DNA of 64,000 nucleotides from Chlorokybus atmophyticus (Eukaryota > Streptophyta > Chlorokybophyceae > Chlorokybales > Chlorokybaceae). The DNA lies in assembly GCA_009103225.1 (NCBI GenBank), contig RHPI01002048.1:1197376-1261375 (forward strand), in the 5' to 3' direction. Of this stretch, positions 33,560-44,981 are shown piece by piece. A program made the position numbers and the translations under genes. The notes under the pieces are model-generated. The model ran no database searches. It had not been told where the DNA came from and was given only the letters and a program-made list of their open reading frames with translations. How positions within the stretch are numbered: the stretch's first letter is position 1; every line of letters begins with the position of its first letter.

Positions 33560-34963
33560 CACAAAAAAATGAGCTGCACGCAGGCTTGCGTGCCAAGGCC
33601 CCGCACAAGACACCTAGGGAAGACGGACTCACCACCTACTTCTGGCATCACATGTGGCCAGCCTTGGAGACGACTATACGGAGTATTGTCTGCAAGTGCT
33701 GGCGATGGGGTCCATGGGAGAGTTGCAACGCAAAGGGTGATTGTCATGCTCCATAGATAAGGGGAGGTGTCTGACTTGCGGAACTGGCGTCCCATCACTC
33801 TTTTGCCCACTCACCATAAAATCTTGGCTAAGGCTCTCTCCTTACGGTTGGCACCCATTCTCCCGGAAGTGCTTGCGGAAGAGCAAACAGGCTTCGTGCA
33901 GCACATGTACATACTTGACAATGTCTAGACAGCCCTCGACGCTCTCGCACATGCACGCAGCTCTCGTCAACAGGCTGCGCTGCTTCTGCTTGACTTTAAG
34001 AAGGCATTCGACAGATTGGATTGGGACTTCCTTGATGCCATCATGTATAAGCAAGGATTTGGTCCCCGCTTCTGTCGTTGGGTTCGCTGCCTTAACGGGG
34101 GAGGGGTTAGTCCGGTTTCAGTCAATGGTCACGCTTTAGAACCGTTCTCTCTCCAGCGCAGCGTCCGGCAAGGATGCGCGATGGCACCCTCTTTGTTCAT
34201 GTCGGCCACAGAGGCGTTGGGAGCTCTCTTGCGCAACAACCCCGACATCCGTGGCCTGCAGCTACCACCGCAAGCTCAGGGTGACGTGGCCGTGGTGCAC
34301 GAGATCAAGTACTTTGCATCTGCGGACGATACCTCGGTGCTCCTTCAGCTTACCCCCGAGTGCTTCGCGGCGTTCAAGCAGGTGATTGCAATGTACTGCT
34401 TGGCGTCAGACTCGCTTCTAAATCTGCACAAGAGTGTGGGGATGCTGCTTGGTGACGACCCCCCCTCTTCTCCTGATTGGGGAGTGCGCTGGCTGCAGCC
34501 TGGTGACGCCACCACATTGCTGAGGATTCTCATGGGCGTTACCATCTGCCAGCAGCAACTCTTCAATGGCGTTCTAAAGAAGATGCAGGGGCGCTTGAAC
34601 CTCTGGTCGAAGCAGTATCTCTCGCTTTTGGGGCGGGCGCTGGTGGTGATCCAGTCCGTCCTCGCTTGCTTGTGGTATATAGCAGCGGTTGCTATCCCTT
34701 CGGCAAAGGACATGAGGGCACTGCGTGCATCGTGCACCTCACTCCTATGGCGTTCGTCAAGAGACGGGGCTCCCCCTGCCGTGCATGGGGCGTGTCGGCT
34801 GGAAGGTAGCATATCTCCCACGTCACGCCGGCGGCTTGGGGGTGTTGGACCCCGCCACTCAAATGAAAGCTCTCCATGCCAAGTGGGCAGCTCGGCTGAG
34901 CGACCTGGCCTGGGCGCCGTGGAAGGCGTTGGGATTTGCCCATTTGCAACAGTGGGCAACTGA
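33560..34963 (+). pseudogene. LINE ORF2 reverse transcriptase (mostly open)
   Basis: Blocks in order: LRNWRPITLLPTHHKILAKAL (about 33776), EEQTGFVQHMYILDNV with a TAG after it, LLLDFKKAFDRLDWDFLDAI (about 33990–34040, first catalytic Asp), SVRQGCAMAPSLF (about 34160), the region of the F/YxDD motif as YFASADDTSVLL (about 34310–34345), SLLNLHKSVGML and the thumb. From 34016 it is open for 315 codons. In the catalytic motif Ser replaces the aromatic residue, but both Asp are present. Homologues use this RT for target-primed reverse transcription. Confidence 0.87.
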
Positions 34964-36880
34964 TCCGCGCAACCCTGAGGTGCAGTGGCTCCCTGCAGCT
35001 GCCACTCTGCACGCGGAAGGTTTGCCTTTACATGTTAGGGTTCCTCGGCACTGGCGTTTTGTGCTTAAGAGCTGGCAGGAGGTTCGCCCGACCTTCCACA
35101 GGGCCGCCACCAACCGTGTTGAGATTGTGCGGCAGCTGTAACAATTGGGGCCTGACCACTAGGCTATGGTAGCAAAAATCACTACCATGAGTGAGGTCTG
35201 TCACAATGTATCCCAATTCGTGACATTCCTCCCCAATTTAACCCATGAGTCCCTCATAATCCAATGAGGCACTAGCCCACGTCGCGGTTTTCGCGGCCGT
35301 ACCACAATCGGTCTGCCCGCGGCCTGTTGGATCCGGCCCACGAATGGTCCTGACCGACCGAACGGCCATCCTCACCGCGCGACCTGCCATTGCAGAGCGA
35401 CCGCTCACGCGGCCTTAGGTTGAACTGGCTCGGCGCGCAGGTCATGATTCCGCGCCCAGCTTAGGGCAAGCCGCCCCAAATGTTTTTGTTTTTGCCTTGG
35501 ATCTGCCTCAGTCCCCTACGGGAATTGAACCTGAGACGTCATGCTCCGATACCAATGTAACAACCACTAGGCCACAAAATGTCACGAATTGGGATAGATT
35601 GTGACAGCAGCACATCTTTGACAATGGGCACATCAAGGGCCCGCATGGAAAAGTGCTGGGCAGTGGCGAGACATAAGCACTATCTGCAGTGGGCGGCCAT
35701 CGGCTTCCATAGGGTAGCCAACTTGTGGGACGAGCTGCTACGCCGTCCATACACGGCGGAAGAGCTCTTCAGCTAGGTTCCCACACGAACGGCAACCAGG
35801 CTAGCCACTATCTGGGCTTCTATGCCGAGCACGTGGCTCCCGCTGCTGCAGGCGGGGCCAAGACGCCTGGTGCTAAAAAATGGTGGGCTCCCATCGCTTC
35901 AGATGGGACTATCATTGCGGTGGTGTGGATCACAGCCATCACCGCCTCCTCGTGCTCAGGAGTTGTCTGTCCGCGAGTCGAACTTTCGACTCGCGGGTTC
36001 CGAGGCAATGACCTTGGAGGCGGGAGAAGAGCAAGCCCACATTCCCGTCTTCGCCCTTATTCGTGTGCGCGTGCTTCCTGCTCCAGCGTGCTGGCGCCAC
36101 ACACCGGAACCCTACACTGCAAGCTGGCTGCAGCTGCCGATTTCTTCTCGCTTTTAAGGGTGGGTAGTTGCGGGTCGCGCTCCTCTTTCTACTCTTCACC
36201 TTAACCCGACCTCAATTGACTAGGGGGCCATCGCTCCTCCCGGCACAAAGCTGTGTTCGCTGTGGGACTACTCTGCAAAACTAGGCTATCATGTTCTTAG
36301 CCTCCGCTTTTGCTCCAAGCTTGCTGCTCCGCAGCGTTGGCACTGGCTGCGCCCTGAGCTCCCGTGGGATAAGGTGTGGAAGTCCTTGCACAAGCTTCAG
36401 GTTCCAGGAAAGCACCGCTTCTTGTTGTGGATGTTGTGTCACCAAGTCTGGTACACCGGAGACAAGCTCCAGTTCCTCGGCGCTAACTCTTCGTGCTTCA
36501 CATGCTTGAGCTGCGAGGTAGAGACCCCGCTACACCTGTTTGTCAGGTGCTCGGCAGCTGAAGAGATGTGGTCGGCAGTGGGATCCTTCTTCGCGCAGCT
36601 ACAGGGCTCGGTAGACCTAGGTCCTCTTTCGCTAGTGTTTGGCATTGGCCAGGCAGTACGGCCCTCCTTGACCGCTGTCTGGGCGGTGGTGCGCCCTCTT
36701 GCTATGTGGTCAATGTGGTGTTACAGATGCACCTTGCGGTACGGGGATGCGCGCCTCCTACTGTTTTCCTTCTTCGTACTTTAGTCAACGGCATCATGCA
36801 GCTGGCCCGAGAGGAGTGGGGAGCCGTATGCACCTCCCCCGTGGTTGGTGAGAAGCGCCTAAAAGCTCTTTAACGATTCT
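34725..36880 (+). pseudogene. LINE ORF2 C-terminal region with zf-RVT domain
   Basis: After the RT, GRVGWKVAYLPRHAGGLGVLDPATQMKAL (about 34785–34870) is the usual post-thumb motif. The frame runs to 35141, is split by the repeat at 35199–35606, resumes with HYLQWAAIGFHRVANLWDELL, and ends with the zf-RVT domain: KFRFLLW-like KHRFLLWMLCHQVWYTGDKL, then CFTCLSCEVETPLHLFVRC at about 36495–36550. Frameshifts near 35775 and 36230 and a stop at 36782 end it. Confidence 0.82.
35199..35606 (-). repeat. Non-autonomous repeat with 27-bp terminal inverted repeats and a tRNA-like head
   Basis: Ends 35199–35225 and 35580–35606 are inverted copies (26 of 27), TGTCACAAT...GTGACA. Read leftwards, 35573–35500 has a tRNA-like A box (TGGCCTAGTGG) and B box (GGTTCAATTCC). 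Between them sits TTACATTGGTATCGGAGC, the same string as the LTR end plus primer site at 30004–30021. It interrupts the LINE ORF2. Another A-box-like TAGCCTAGTGG lies just outside at 35166–35156. Confidence 0.65.
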
Positions 36881-37140
36881 CCTCCAGTTGGGGGCGGACC
36901 TCTTTGCTTTGCACCGTTGTCTCGCCTGGTATGCACTCCCCGCAAGTTGTTTGGCACTTGCTGCAACTATAGCATGTGGTTGCTATGAGTTCTGTACTTT
37001 CTTTGGCTGACTGTTTGTACACGCTGTTTTATGCATAGCTTTGCACTTGTTAAGCTAGGCAAGCTGCTGGTTAGCTACATACCATGCTGCTTGAACTCTT
37101 GTGCTTTTCCTTATTGCAATTATCGGTTTTCTTTTAAAAG

Positions 37141-37340
37141 GAAAAGAAGTCCAATCGCTTGAGGGCTTTGTCCATGACGCGCTAGAATTTGGCAGGAGCA
37201 TTCTTCAGACCGAAGGGCATGACTTTCCACTAGTATAGCTGCCGGTTGCCCCAGAAAGAGGTCTTGTGATCTGGTTGTACCCTTGGCGCATGTCCAGGAT
37301 AGTACAGACTGTACGGTCTCCTACATCATAAAATATACCT
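37141..37340 (-). pseudogene. Gypsy RT fragment of the E2 lineage
   Basis: Read leftwards: GIFYDVGDRTVCTILDMR (about 37330–37280), then after damage VMPFGLKNAPAKF and RVMDKALKRLDF up to 37141. These are the RT blocks between the first catalytic Asp and YxDD. The FYDVG motif is shared with the remnant at 52180–52230. It directly abuts the 3' end of the LINE. Confidence 0.75.
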
Positions 37341-37349
37341 TCACCGGTA

Positions 37350-38590
37350 GAATTGGGTTTCGATAAGTCTGACCGGATCCCCAACTTTATTACAGATCCA
37401 GCACACCTTTGTTACGGATTCGCAAGATCCCTAATTAATATATGGTTAGATCTCTATATGGGTTGGTGCATGTCACAAACGGCCATTGGCCGATCGCATA
37501 ATATGTACAAAATCCCTAACAATGTTGAGAACCGGGCGTCACAATTGTCAACAAATACGGTCATGACAAAGACCTGTATGGATGTTCATGCAAATGTTGA
37601 CCACTTCCATGACACCGTTGGGGACACAGTGGTTACGTCACAATGCATTTATGTTGGAAAATTGGCCGGTACGAATCTTTGTCATGTGCTTAACTGGTTC
37701 CGTCAATAATGCATGGATCTAGCCATCAGCCTGATTAACAGCTAGGCACCGGTAGGTGTTTCTAAATAACTTGTCCGCTTGCGCGTGGCCTGGGGACTCA
37801 AACCTGGCTTAGCGGAGTCAAGTATCCATCCACCCACAACATTGACGGTAGGGCAGGCTGTTGCCATAAACTCCCTTGATCACCTCGTAAATCGCGCCGG
37901 TGTATTGATATAGTAGCTGCGTGATCACTAGTAACGTTGTTAAAGTAGGCCGCGAGCACGCGAATGCTTGAACCGGCAAGATATTAATGATTAGACTGCA
38001 AATGATTGAGACTATTGTACTATTGCGGTGCAACGACCGACGTTATAGCTTTATGATGGCAAGGGACATTATGGCAACAGCCTGCCCTACAGTCTACGTT
38101 GTGGGTGGATGGATGCTTTACACCGCTAAGCTTAGTTTGAGTCCCCAGGCCACCCGCAAGCGGACCAGTTATTTAAACACACCTACCGGTGCCTAGCTGT
38201 TAATCTGGGTGTCTATATTGGTTTAAGATGCATGATTACGTATATATATATATAAAACATATCTTTTATCATATTGTTCTGTATGTATTGATAATTTGAC
38301 AATGATGACAATGCTACCACATAACGATGTATCTTTACAATATATATACATTATCTACATATAATGATAATGTCATACAACTACTAGTATAAATATATAT
38401 ACACATATATATATACACCTGTTAGTATTGTTTAACGATTGTGGGGTAGGGGTAGCCTAGTGCTGTTGTATGCAGGTGTTGGTACATACATTGCGTACCG
38501 GTAATACATGAATGCGATACACCTGGCATGAATGCATTGCGGCACTTGAGACAATTGAGGCAGCCGCTGTAAAGCATATCATTTTTGCAG
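37350..38590 (+). repeat. Dispersed repeat R, copy 2
   Basis: Non-coding, with GGATCC-type motifs near 37373, a TA-rich tract at 38240–38420, and an end (38465–38580) matching 20595–20685. It contains the long inverted-repeat element at 37725–38212. No gene is visible. Confidence 0.5.
37725..38212. mobile_element. Foldback/MITE-like element with ~140-bp terminal inverted repeats
   Basis: The left arm (about 37725–37866: GATTAACAGCTAGGCACCGG...GGCAGGCTGTTGCCATAA) is repeated inverted at about 38065–38212, with roughly 90% identity by eye, around a ~200-base spacer without coding capacity. Outer ends are CAGCCTGATTAACAGC and the complement of CACCCAGATTAACAGC. I could not identify a certain target duplication. 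Confidence 0.8.
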
Positions 38591-38594
38591 ACGC

Positions 38595-38840
38595 GTTGCA
38601 GGGTGCCTCGTGTCGTCGTCGTCGTCTAGTCGGTCAGTCCTTAAGTCGGGGGCTATTACTTGCTAACCTGACAGGTTCGTCCGTGTAGGTTCGAACCTCG
38701 GCGATCGAGCAGCGAGCTCCCCTGCGTTGCGACTTTTTGGTTTCTTGCCGCGAAATGCGGCCATAACATTTCTGGTTAGATCAGGCATTAAGATTAATCC
38801 CTTGAAATACATAATCTAACCAAAAATTAGTGTAGGATGT
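38595..38840 (+). repeat. tRNA-like/leader repeat, copy 2, split by the composite element
   Basis: Matches 30030–30265, including GTCTAGTCGG, GGTTCGAACCTC and the ATAACATTTCTGGTTAGATCA block. It breaks at 38840 and resumes at 51462 (GATGTGGCCATTATT...), the remainder of the same repeat as at 30266–30310. Confidence 0.7.
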
Positions 38841-39157
38841 TGTAAGAAGGGGGGTGCTACCGCCCCCTTTAATCCCCTACCCCAACACCACCACCACAGC
38901 AACGTCGCTGCGCCGTGGCTGCCGCCGCTGGCAGCCAGGGAATCGAAAGATCCACTGGCTATGGCGGTTGCTGCGTTAGCAACATGAGTCTCGAGTCGAT
39001 ATCGGTGTTACATAACATAACACCTTGTGAGGGCCTAAAAAGGCCCTCATACGACTCTAATGGCTGTGTTTATCCCGTTGGGACCCTTATCTCTCATTAA
39101 ACAATGGGGGGGGGGGGGGGAACCGNGGGAACCGCATAGCGGTAGCACTCCATTACA
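38841..39157 (-). repeat. Outer 3' LTR of composite C
   Basis: TGTAAGAAGG...CTCCATTACA, matching 51146–51461. It contains a G-run (39103–39120) and a single N at 39126, probably an assembly artefact. The reversed polypurine tract (CCCCCCCACTTTAG) follows. Confidence 0.9.
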
Positions 39158-39204
39158 TTCCCCCCCACTTTAGTTTCAATGTCCTTATTAAAGGGTTAGC
39201 AAGG

Positions 39205-41383
39205 CCCCACCGTGAGCACTGAAAACCTGAGTGAAAAAAGAACCAGGGCCGAAGCGGTAAAGATGTTTGCCAGCACCCTTTTACCGTCCGGGTGCGGACA
39301 CATCACTCCAGTACGCCCGAAGAATCTCATGGCAGTTGGTAAGATTCCTTTCAGGTTCCCACGTGTCGTGTTCAACACCATACCCTTTCCATTTCACCAA
39401 GTAAGTCGGCGCGCGTCCGCGTCGGGGCTTACGGTGACTCAAGATTGCTTCCACCTCATACTCGATAGTATCAACGCCATCCACTGCGACAGGGGGTGGA
39501 GGAGATTGAACCCGACCATCTGAACAATACGGTTTCAGTACACTCACATGACACGTTATGTATACGTGTGGATTGTGGTAACTCCAAACGATACGCGTGA
39601 GTGCCGACACGATCAACCACTTTGAAGGGGTCTATCCAGCCAGGGAAAAACTCTCGGGTACTCACTCCCTTAATGGATATGTTTTCAGTGCTCAAAACCA
39701 CCGAATTGCCCACATCATAGTCAGCCTGCCTGCGATGCTTATCAGCTTAGGCTTTTTGTCTGTCTTGCGTTGTGCGCAGACAGCTCTTTGCCAACGCTAA
39801 CCTGTCTTGCATGGCTGCAGCCATCTCGCGCGCTGCAGGCACGCGAGTCAAGTCGTTAGCCGGCAACTTAATATATGCAAGCCTTTGTGGATGCACTCCG
39901 TTATTTTAAGAAAAACGGAGTTTCCTTGCACACTCTCTTGCCATGCATTGTTAATTGCGAATCCAGCCATTGGAAGATAAATATCCCAATCAGACTGATT
40001 CGGATTCACATAATGCCGAATGGTTTCCTCTATCACTTGATTGGTGCTTTTAGTCTGACCATCAATCTGCGGATGATAAGCGGTACTCATGTGCTGCTGT
40101 ATCTGCAGGAAGTTGCATAGCAACTTCCAAAATTGAGCCATAAACCTCGTGTCACGGTTAGAGACAATGTTGCGAGGCAAGCCATGCAACATGAACACTG
40201 ACGCGACAAAAACCATCGCTAGATCAAGGAGCCTATCTCCGTACGGCAAGGAACAATGTGAATCATTTTGGTCAAACGATCCACAAATATTGCAACCGCA
40301 GTATGACCCAACGCTGTCTCAGGGAGCTCAATGATGAGGTCCATACTCACACTTTCCCACTTACTGTCAGGAACTGGTAACGGCCGCAGTAGCCCAGCGG
40401 GCTTTTGACGTAAACGGTTTGTCACGTTGACATTTGTCACATGTGTCCACATACCGCTTCACATTAGCAGGCAACGATGGCCACCATTACAACTGTTGCG
40501 CTGCCTTAGTAGTCTTGCGACTACAAAATTGCCCAGCGTAAGGTGGATCGTGTATATCCGCTATGCCTTTTACACGCGGTTCAGCATGGTCAGGTATGAC
40601 AAAACTGTTGCTCATGTAACACAGATTGTCACGTTAGTCAAACTGTGGTAAGTTGTCTGCAATAGAAAACCACGGGTCCAAAGTGTACCCCTATACAACA
40701 ATTTGCACAAACTTATCATCGGGAGACAATGTGGTGCGTATAGCAAGTAATTGCGCGCGCATCACCGCCAGTAATGACGGGCAGCGACTAAAAGGGTCAG
40801 CCACATTGGTTCTGCCCGGCCGATACACCCAATTAAAGGTGAACCTGGACAAAAACTCATTCCAGCGCGCTTGCCGTCTCGACAAATTTTGCTGTGTTGA
40901 AAAATACACCAACGGGTTGAGATCAGTCACAACAGCGAACTGAACACCCTCTAAGTGACATCTCCATGAACTATACCCAATAGTTCTTGCTCTGTCGTAG
41001 TGCAGTTCACCTCTGCAGGAATGAACTTCCTACTCTCGTAAGCAAAAGGTCTGCCATCTTGCAACAGTACCGCACCACACCCAAGTGTTGATCGTCACTA
41101 ACCAATGTGAAGTGTTTGTCCCAATCTGGCAGTGCTCACACCGGCGCCGATGTTAAAGCCAACTTCACCTTTTGCGTAGCAGCTTCTTGTGCTGTTGTCC
41201 AAGTGAACGGGGCATCTTTACGCAACAGTTTGGTCAAAGGCATGACAATTGTCGAGTACCCCATCATGAACTTGCGAAAGTAGTTTGCCAACCCTAGAAA
41301 TGACCTTCGTTAATGGACATTCTGAGGTTGGGGCCACTCTTGCACAACCTGTACTTTGCGAGGGTTAGGCTTGATACTCGCAC
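39205..41383 (-). pseudogene. Outer pol remnant of composite C: RNase H, integrase, chromodomain
   Basis: Read leftwards from the RT thumb/RNase H region at 41380 (frame-broken), through RWNEFLSRFTFNWVYRPGRTNVADPFSRCPSLL (about 40880–40780), integrase blocks (SNRDTRFMAQFWKLLCNF, PQIDGQTKSTNQ at about 40150–40050) and a region with [15 protein letters not shown]. It ends in an intact-looking chromodomain ([33 protein letters not shown]; about 39490–39340). Integrase is broken by several shifts. The N-terminal half of pol is absent, cut at the inner LTR. Confidence 0.85.
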
Positions 41384-41733
41384 TGTCAGGAGAGGGGGTG
41401 CTCCCTCCTCCCTTCAGTCCCCTACCCCAACACCAGCCACGTCGCCCACGCCGCCGCCGCTTGGGGCAATCGCCGAAGCAGAAGATCCCTTGGCTATGGC
41501 GGCCGCTGCGTTAGCAGCGCCGCCATGCGGCTGATATCGATATGAAACTCTGTCTCATGTCGATATCAGTATTACAGATATGTAACACTACATTAGGGCC
41601 TTAACATAGGTTAACGGCCCTAATACGGCCTAATAGGCTGTATCATCCCGTTGGGACCCTTATTTAATAGAGGTTCCCCGCCCATTTTCCTAAAATGGGC
41701 GGGGAGCCTCAATGAAGGTAGCACACCGTTACA
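41384..41733 (-). repeat. Inner LTR of A1 type within composite C
   Basis: TGTCAGGAGAGG...CACCGTTACA, 350 bases. It matches the A1 LTR (9812–10149 in reverse), including the GATATCGATATG...CATGTCGATATCAG palindrome and the TACATTAGGGCCTTAA block. A reversed polypurine tract (GCCCCCCACTTAGG) follows. It differs clearly from the outer LTRs. Confidence 0.88.
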
Positions 41734-41839
41734 TTGCCCCCCACTTAGGTTTCAATGTCCTCATTAAAGGGTTAGCAAACCCCCCCCACGAGTAAAGGAA
41801 TGAAAGTAGTAAGAGAATCAGGGCCGAAGCGGTAAAGAT

Positions 41840-43463
41840 GTTTGCCAGCACCCTTTTACCGTCCGCGTGTGGACACAGTACTCCAGTACCCTCGAAGAAT
41901 CTCCTGGCAGTTGGTAAGATTCCTTTCGGGCTCCCATGCATTGTGCTCAACACCATACCCTTTCCATTTCACCAAGGAAGACGGTGCGCGTCCGCGTCGA
42001 GGCTTACGATGACTCAGATTGCTTCCACCTCATACTCGAATGTATCGTCGCCATCCATTGCAACGGGGGGTGGAGGAGGTTGAACCCGATCGTCAGAACG
42101 GTACGGTTTCGGTACACTCACATGAAACACATTGTGAATGCGTATCGATTTTAGCAAGTCTAAACGATACGCGAACGATACGTGAGTGCCGACCCGATCA
42201 TTCACATTGAACGGGCCTATGCAGCGAGGGAAAAACTTGCGGGTACCCACTCCCTTGATGGATATGTCTTTAGTGCTGAGAAGCACCGAACAGCCCACAT
42301 CGTAGTTGGCCTCTCTACGATGCGCATCAGCATGGGCTTTTTATCTGTTTTGCGCTGCGTGTAAATAGTCCTTTGCCAACGCTAACCTATCCTGCATGGC
42401 CGAAGCCATCTCGCGTGGTGCAGGTACGTGAGTTATGTCGGTAGCGGGCAACTTAATGTTTGCAGGACTCAGTGGATGCACTCCATAATTCAAGAAAAAT
42501 GGAGTTACCTGCACACTCTCTTGCCATGCATTGTTAATCGTGAACTCAGCCATTGGGAGATAAACATCCCAATCTGATTGGTTCGAATTCACATAATGCC
42601 GGATGGTTTGCTCAATCACTTGATTGGCGCGCTCTGTCTGACCATCCGTATGTGGATGGTAAGCTGTGCTCGTGTTCTGTTGAATATGTCAGAAGCTGCA
42701 TAGCGACTTCCAGAACTGAGCTACAAATCGCGGATTGCGATCAGACACGAAGTTACAAGGCAAGCCATGTAACTCAAACATAGAGGCGACACAAACCATA
42801 GCTAACTCACGGGAGCCTATTTCCGTGCGGCAAGGGACAATGTGAACCATTTTTGTTAAACGCTTCACAAAAACTGCAACCGCAGTGTGCCCTAATGCTG
42901 TCTCCGAGAGCTCAGTAGTTGGGTCCATTCACACTTTCCCATTTGCCATCAAGAACAGGCATAGGTCGCAGCAACCGAGCGGGTTTCTGACGTAACGACT
43001 TTACGCTGACATTTGTCACATGTGTCAACATAATGCTTCACGTTAACAGGCAACAATGGCCACCAGTATAACTGTTGCGCTGCCTTAGTAGTCTTGCGAC
43101 CCCCAAAGTGCCCAGCATACGGTGGATCGTGTACTTCAGCTATGCATTTTATGCGCAACCCAGCATGATCAGGTATCACCAAGCTGGCGCTCAATAATAC
43201 AAGTTATCTCTTTTGTCAAGCTTTTGTGCATTCTCTTGTATAGAGAACCATGGGTCAAATGCATACCCCTGTAAAACAGCTTGCACAAACTCATCATCGG
43301 GAGGCAATGTACCCTGCGTTGCAAGCAACTGCGCACGCATAACTGCCAACAATGACGGACAGCGACTCAGAGGATCTGCCATGTTGCTTCTGCCCGGCCG
43401 GTATACCCATTCAAAGGTAAACCGCGACAGGAACTTATTCCAGCGAGCTTGCCTACGCGACAA
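41840..43463 (-). pseudogene. Inner integrase and chromodomain (broken)
   Basis: Leftwards: VYRPGRSNMADPLSRCPSLL (about 43420–43350), zinc-binding YVDTCDKCQRK (about 43030), FVKRLTKMVHIVPCRTE, SDRNPRFVAQFWKSLC (about 42750), then the end of the core (WDVYLPMAEFTINNAWQESVQ, about 42570–42500) and FAYRLDLLKSIRIHNVFHVS. The chromodomain has EYEVEAI and [19 protein letters not shown] (about 42030–41900). At least four frame breaks inactivate it. The content is the same as A1's, with fewer lesions in the chromodomain. Confidence 0.85.
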
Positions 43464-43475
43464 GTTTAGCTGTGT

Positions 43476-44981
43476 TTAGAAGTACACTAACGGGTTGTGA
43501 TCAGTCACCACTGTGAACTGAACTCCCTCCAAGTAACATCGCCATGTTTCAAGAGCATGCACTATACCAAGCAATTCCTGCTCAGTGGTAGTGTAGTTCA
43601 CCTCTGCTGGGATGAATTTCCTACTCTCATAAGCACATGGTCGGCCATCCTGTAGCAATACTGCACCACACCCAAGGGTGGAGGCATCGCTAATAACAGT
43701 GAAGTGTTTATCCCAATTTAGCAATGCCAATACTGGTGCCGAAGTCAAAGCCAGCTTCACTTGTTGCATAGCAGCCTCTTGTGCTGCTGTCCAAGAAAAT
43801 GGGGCATCCTTTCGCAACAGTTTTATCAAAGGCACCACAACTGTAGAGTACCCCATCATAAACTTGCGAAAGTAGTTTGCCAACCCCAAGAATGATCGCA
43901 ACTGATGGAAATCCTTAGGTTGAGGCCAATCTTTTACCACTTGCACTTTGCGAGGGTCAGGTTTGACACCCGCACCACTCACAGTATGCCCTAAGAATGG
44001 CAACTCTGTTCTGCAAAAGTCACACTTTAACAAGTTGGCAAACAAGCGATGTGTACGCAGCAAGGCGAACACCGCTTCCAAGTGCTGCTTATGCTCTTCC
44101 TTGGTTTTACTAAAGACAATGATGTCATCCAAGTAAACCATAACATACTTGCCAAGTATGCCACCAAAAATCTTATTCATTTCCTTTTGAAACACTGCGG
44201 GCGCATTAGTCAATCCAAAAGGTAACACTTTGTACTTATAATGGCCCGAAGGTGTTCGGAATGCTGTCTTATAAACATCAAAAGGATGAATCCGGATTTG
44301 ATGATACCCACTTGTCAAGTCCATCGTACTAAAGTACGCATTTCCCGACAGTTTATCAAACACATCATCAATCCGGGGCAACGGGTATCGATTCTTTACC
44401 GTGATCTTGTTCAAAGCACGGTAATCCACACACATGCGTAGCTTTCCATTCTTTTTCATCACAAACAAGATGGGCGCGCCAAAGGGTGAAGAACTCGGTT
44501 CAATCAATCCCTTTTCTAATAACTCTTTGATTCGAGTTTCCATTTCCCCCCTCTCTCGGGGGCTCAGCCTATATATAGGCCGAAACGGAGGCTCACTACC
44601 AGGAAGTAATGGTATTGTGTGTCCGACACCTCGATTAGGGGGTAAGCCTGGCAACTCTTTTGTGAATATGTCCTGGTGTTTCTCAATGATGTCTGCAACA
44701 CCTTCCGTACTGCCTGGCACAAAGTCATCAGACGATGTTAAGTGCACAAAAAAAGCCGGTGTGTTTTTACGCAACGCACGCTTCACTTGCAGTACAGTGA
44801 GAAGCGCGGGGTCAGATTGCTTATGTACCAAGCTATGGGACCCTCTCACAGACAGCGTCACTCGCCTACAACCCTTGTTAACTGTGCACAATCGTGCACT
44901 AGTATCCGATGTCATATTGACACTTTCCTGCCATTCCTGTCCGAGTACCGCATCAACACCAGTTATGTTGATGGACACCAC
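43476..44981 (-). CDS. Chromovirus pol: protease end, reverse transcriptase, RNase H (501-codon open frame)
   Basis: The longest open frame in the window. Residues 1–100 cover the C-terminal half of the protease fold (GVDAVLGQEW). The RT follows with FRPIYRLSPRERGEMETRI, KLRMCVDYRALNKITVKNRYPLP, MDLTSGYHQI, VLPFGLTNAPAVFQ and the intact YxDD motif VMVYLDDIIVFSKT (about residues 275–290; near 44130). Connection and RNase H come last ([58 protein letters not shown]), ending VVTDHNPLVYF before TAG. All catalytic Asp of RT are present, so this segment could still encode an active polymerase. The protease start and integrase lie in other frames. Confidence 0.9.
   Translation of the reverse strand: MVSINITGVDAVLGQEWQESVNMTSDTSARLCTVNKGCRRVTLSVRGSHSLVHKQSDPALLTVLQVKRALRKNTPAFFVHLTSSDDFVPGSTEGVADIIEKHQDIFTKELPGLPPNRGVGHTIPLLPGSEPPFRPIYRLSPRERGEMETRIKELLEKGLIEPSSSPFGAPILFVMKKNGKLRMCVDYRALNKITVKNRYPLPRIDDVFDKLSGNAYFSTMDLTSGYHQIRIHPFDVYKTAFRTPSGHYKYKVLPFGLTNAPAVFQKEMNKIFGGILGKYVMVYLDDIIVFSKTKEEHKQHLEAVFALLRTHRLFANLLKCDFCRTELPFLGHTVSGAGVKPDPRKVQVVKDWPQPKDFHQLRSFLGLANYFRKFMMGYSTVVVPLIKLLRKDAPFSWTAAQEAAMQQVKLALTSAPVLALLNWDKHFTVISDASTLGCGAVLLQDGRPCAYESRKFIPAEVNYTTTEQELLGIVHALETWRCYLEGVQFTVVTDHNPLVYF

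Larger units (their letters stand above)
31000..37140 (+). mobile_element. LINE (non-LTR retrotransposon), degenerate
   Basis: Plus-strand order: an ORF1-like C-terminus ending at 32044, ORF2 from ATG 32071 with an APE-type endonuclease, RT, and a Cys/His zf-RVT domain near 36480–36560, then a 3' UTR to about 37140. ORF2 is interrupted by an assembly gap (32539–32616), by an inserted repeat (35199–35606) and by several stops and frameshifts. The domain order fits L1-like LINEs of plants and green algae. The 5' end is not defined. Confidence 0.85.
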
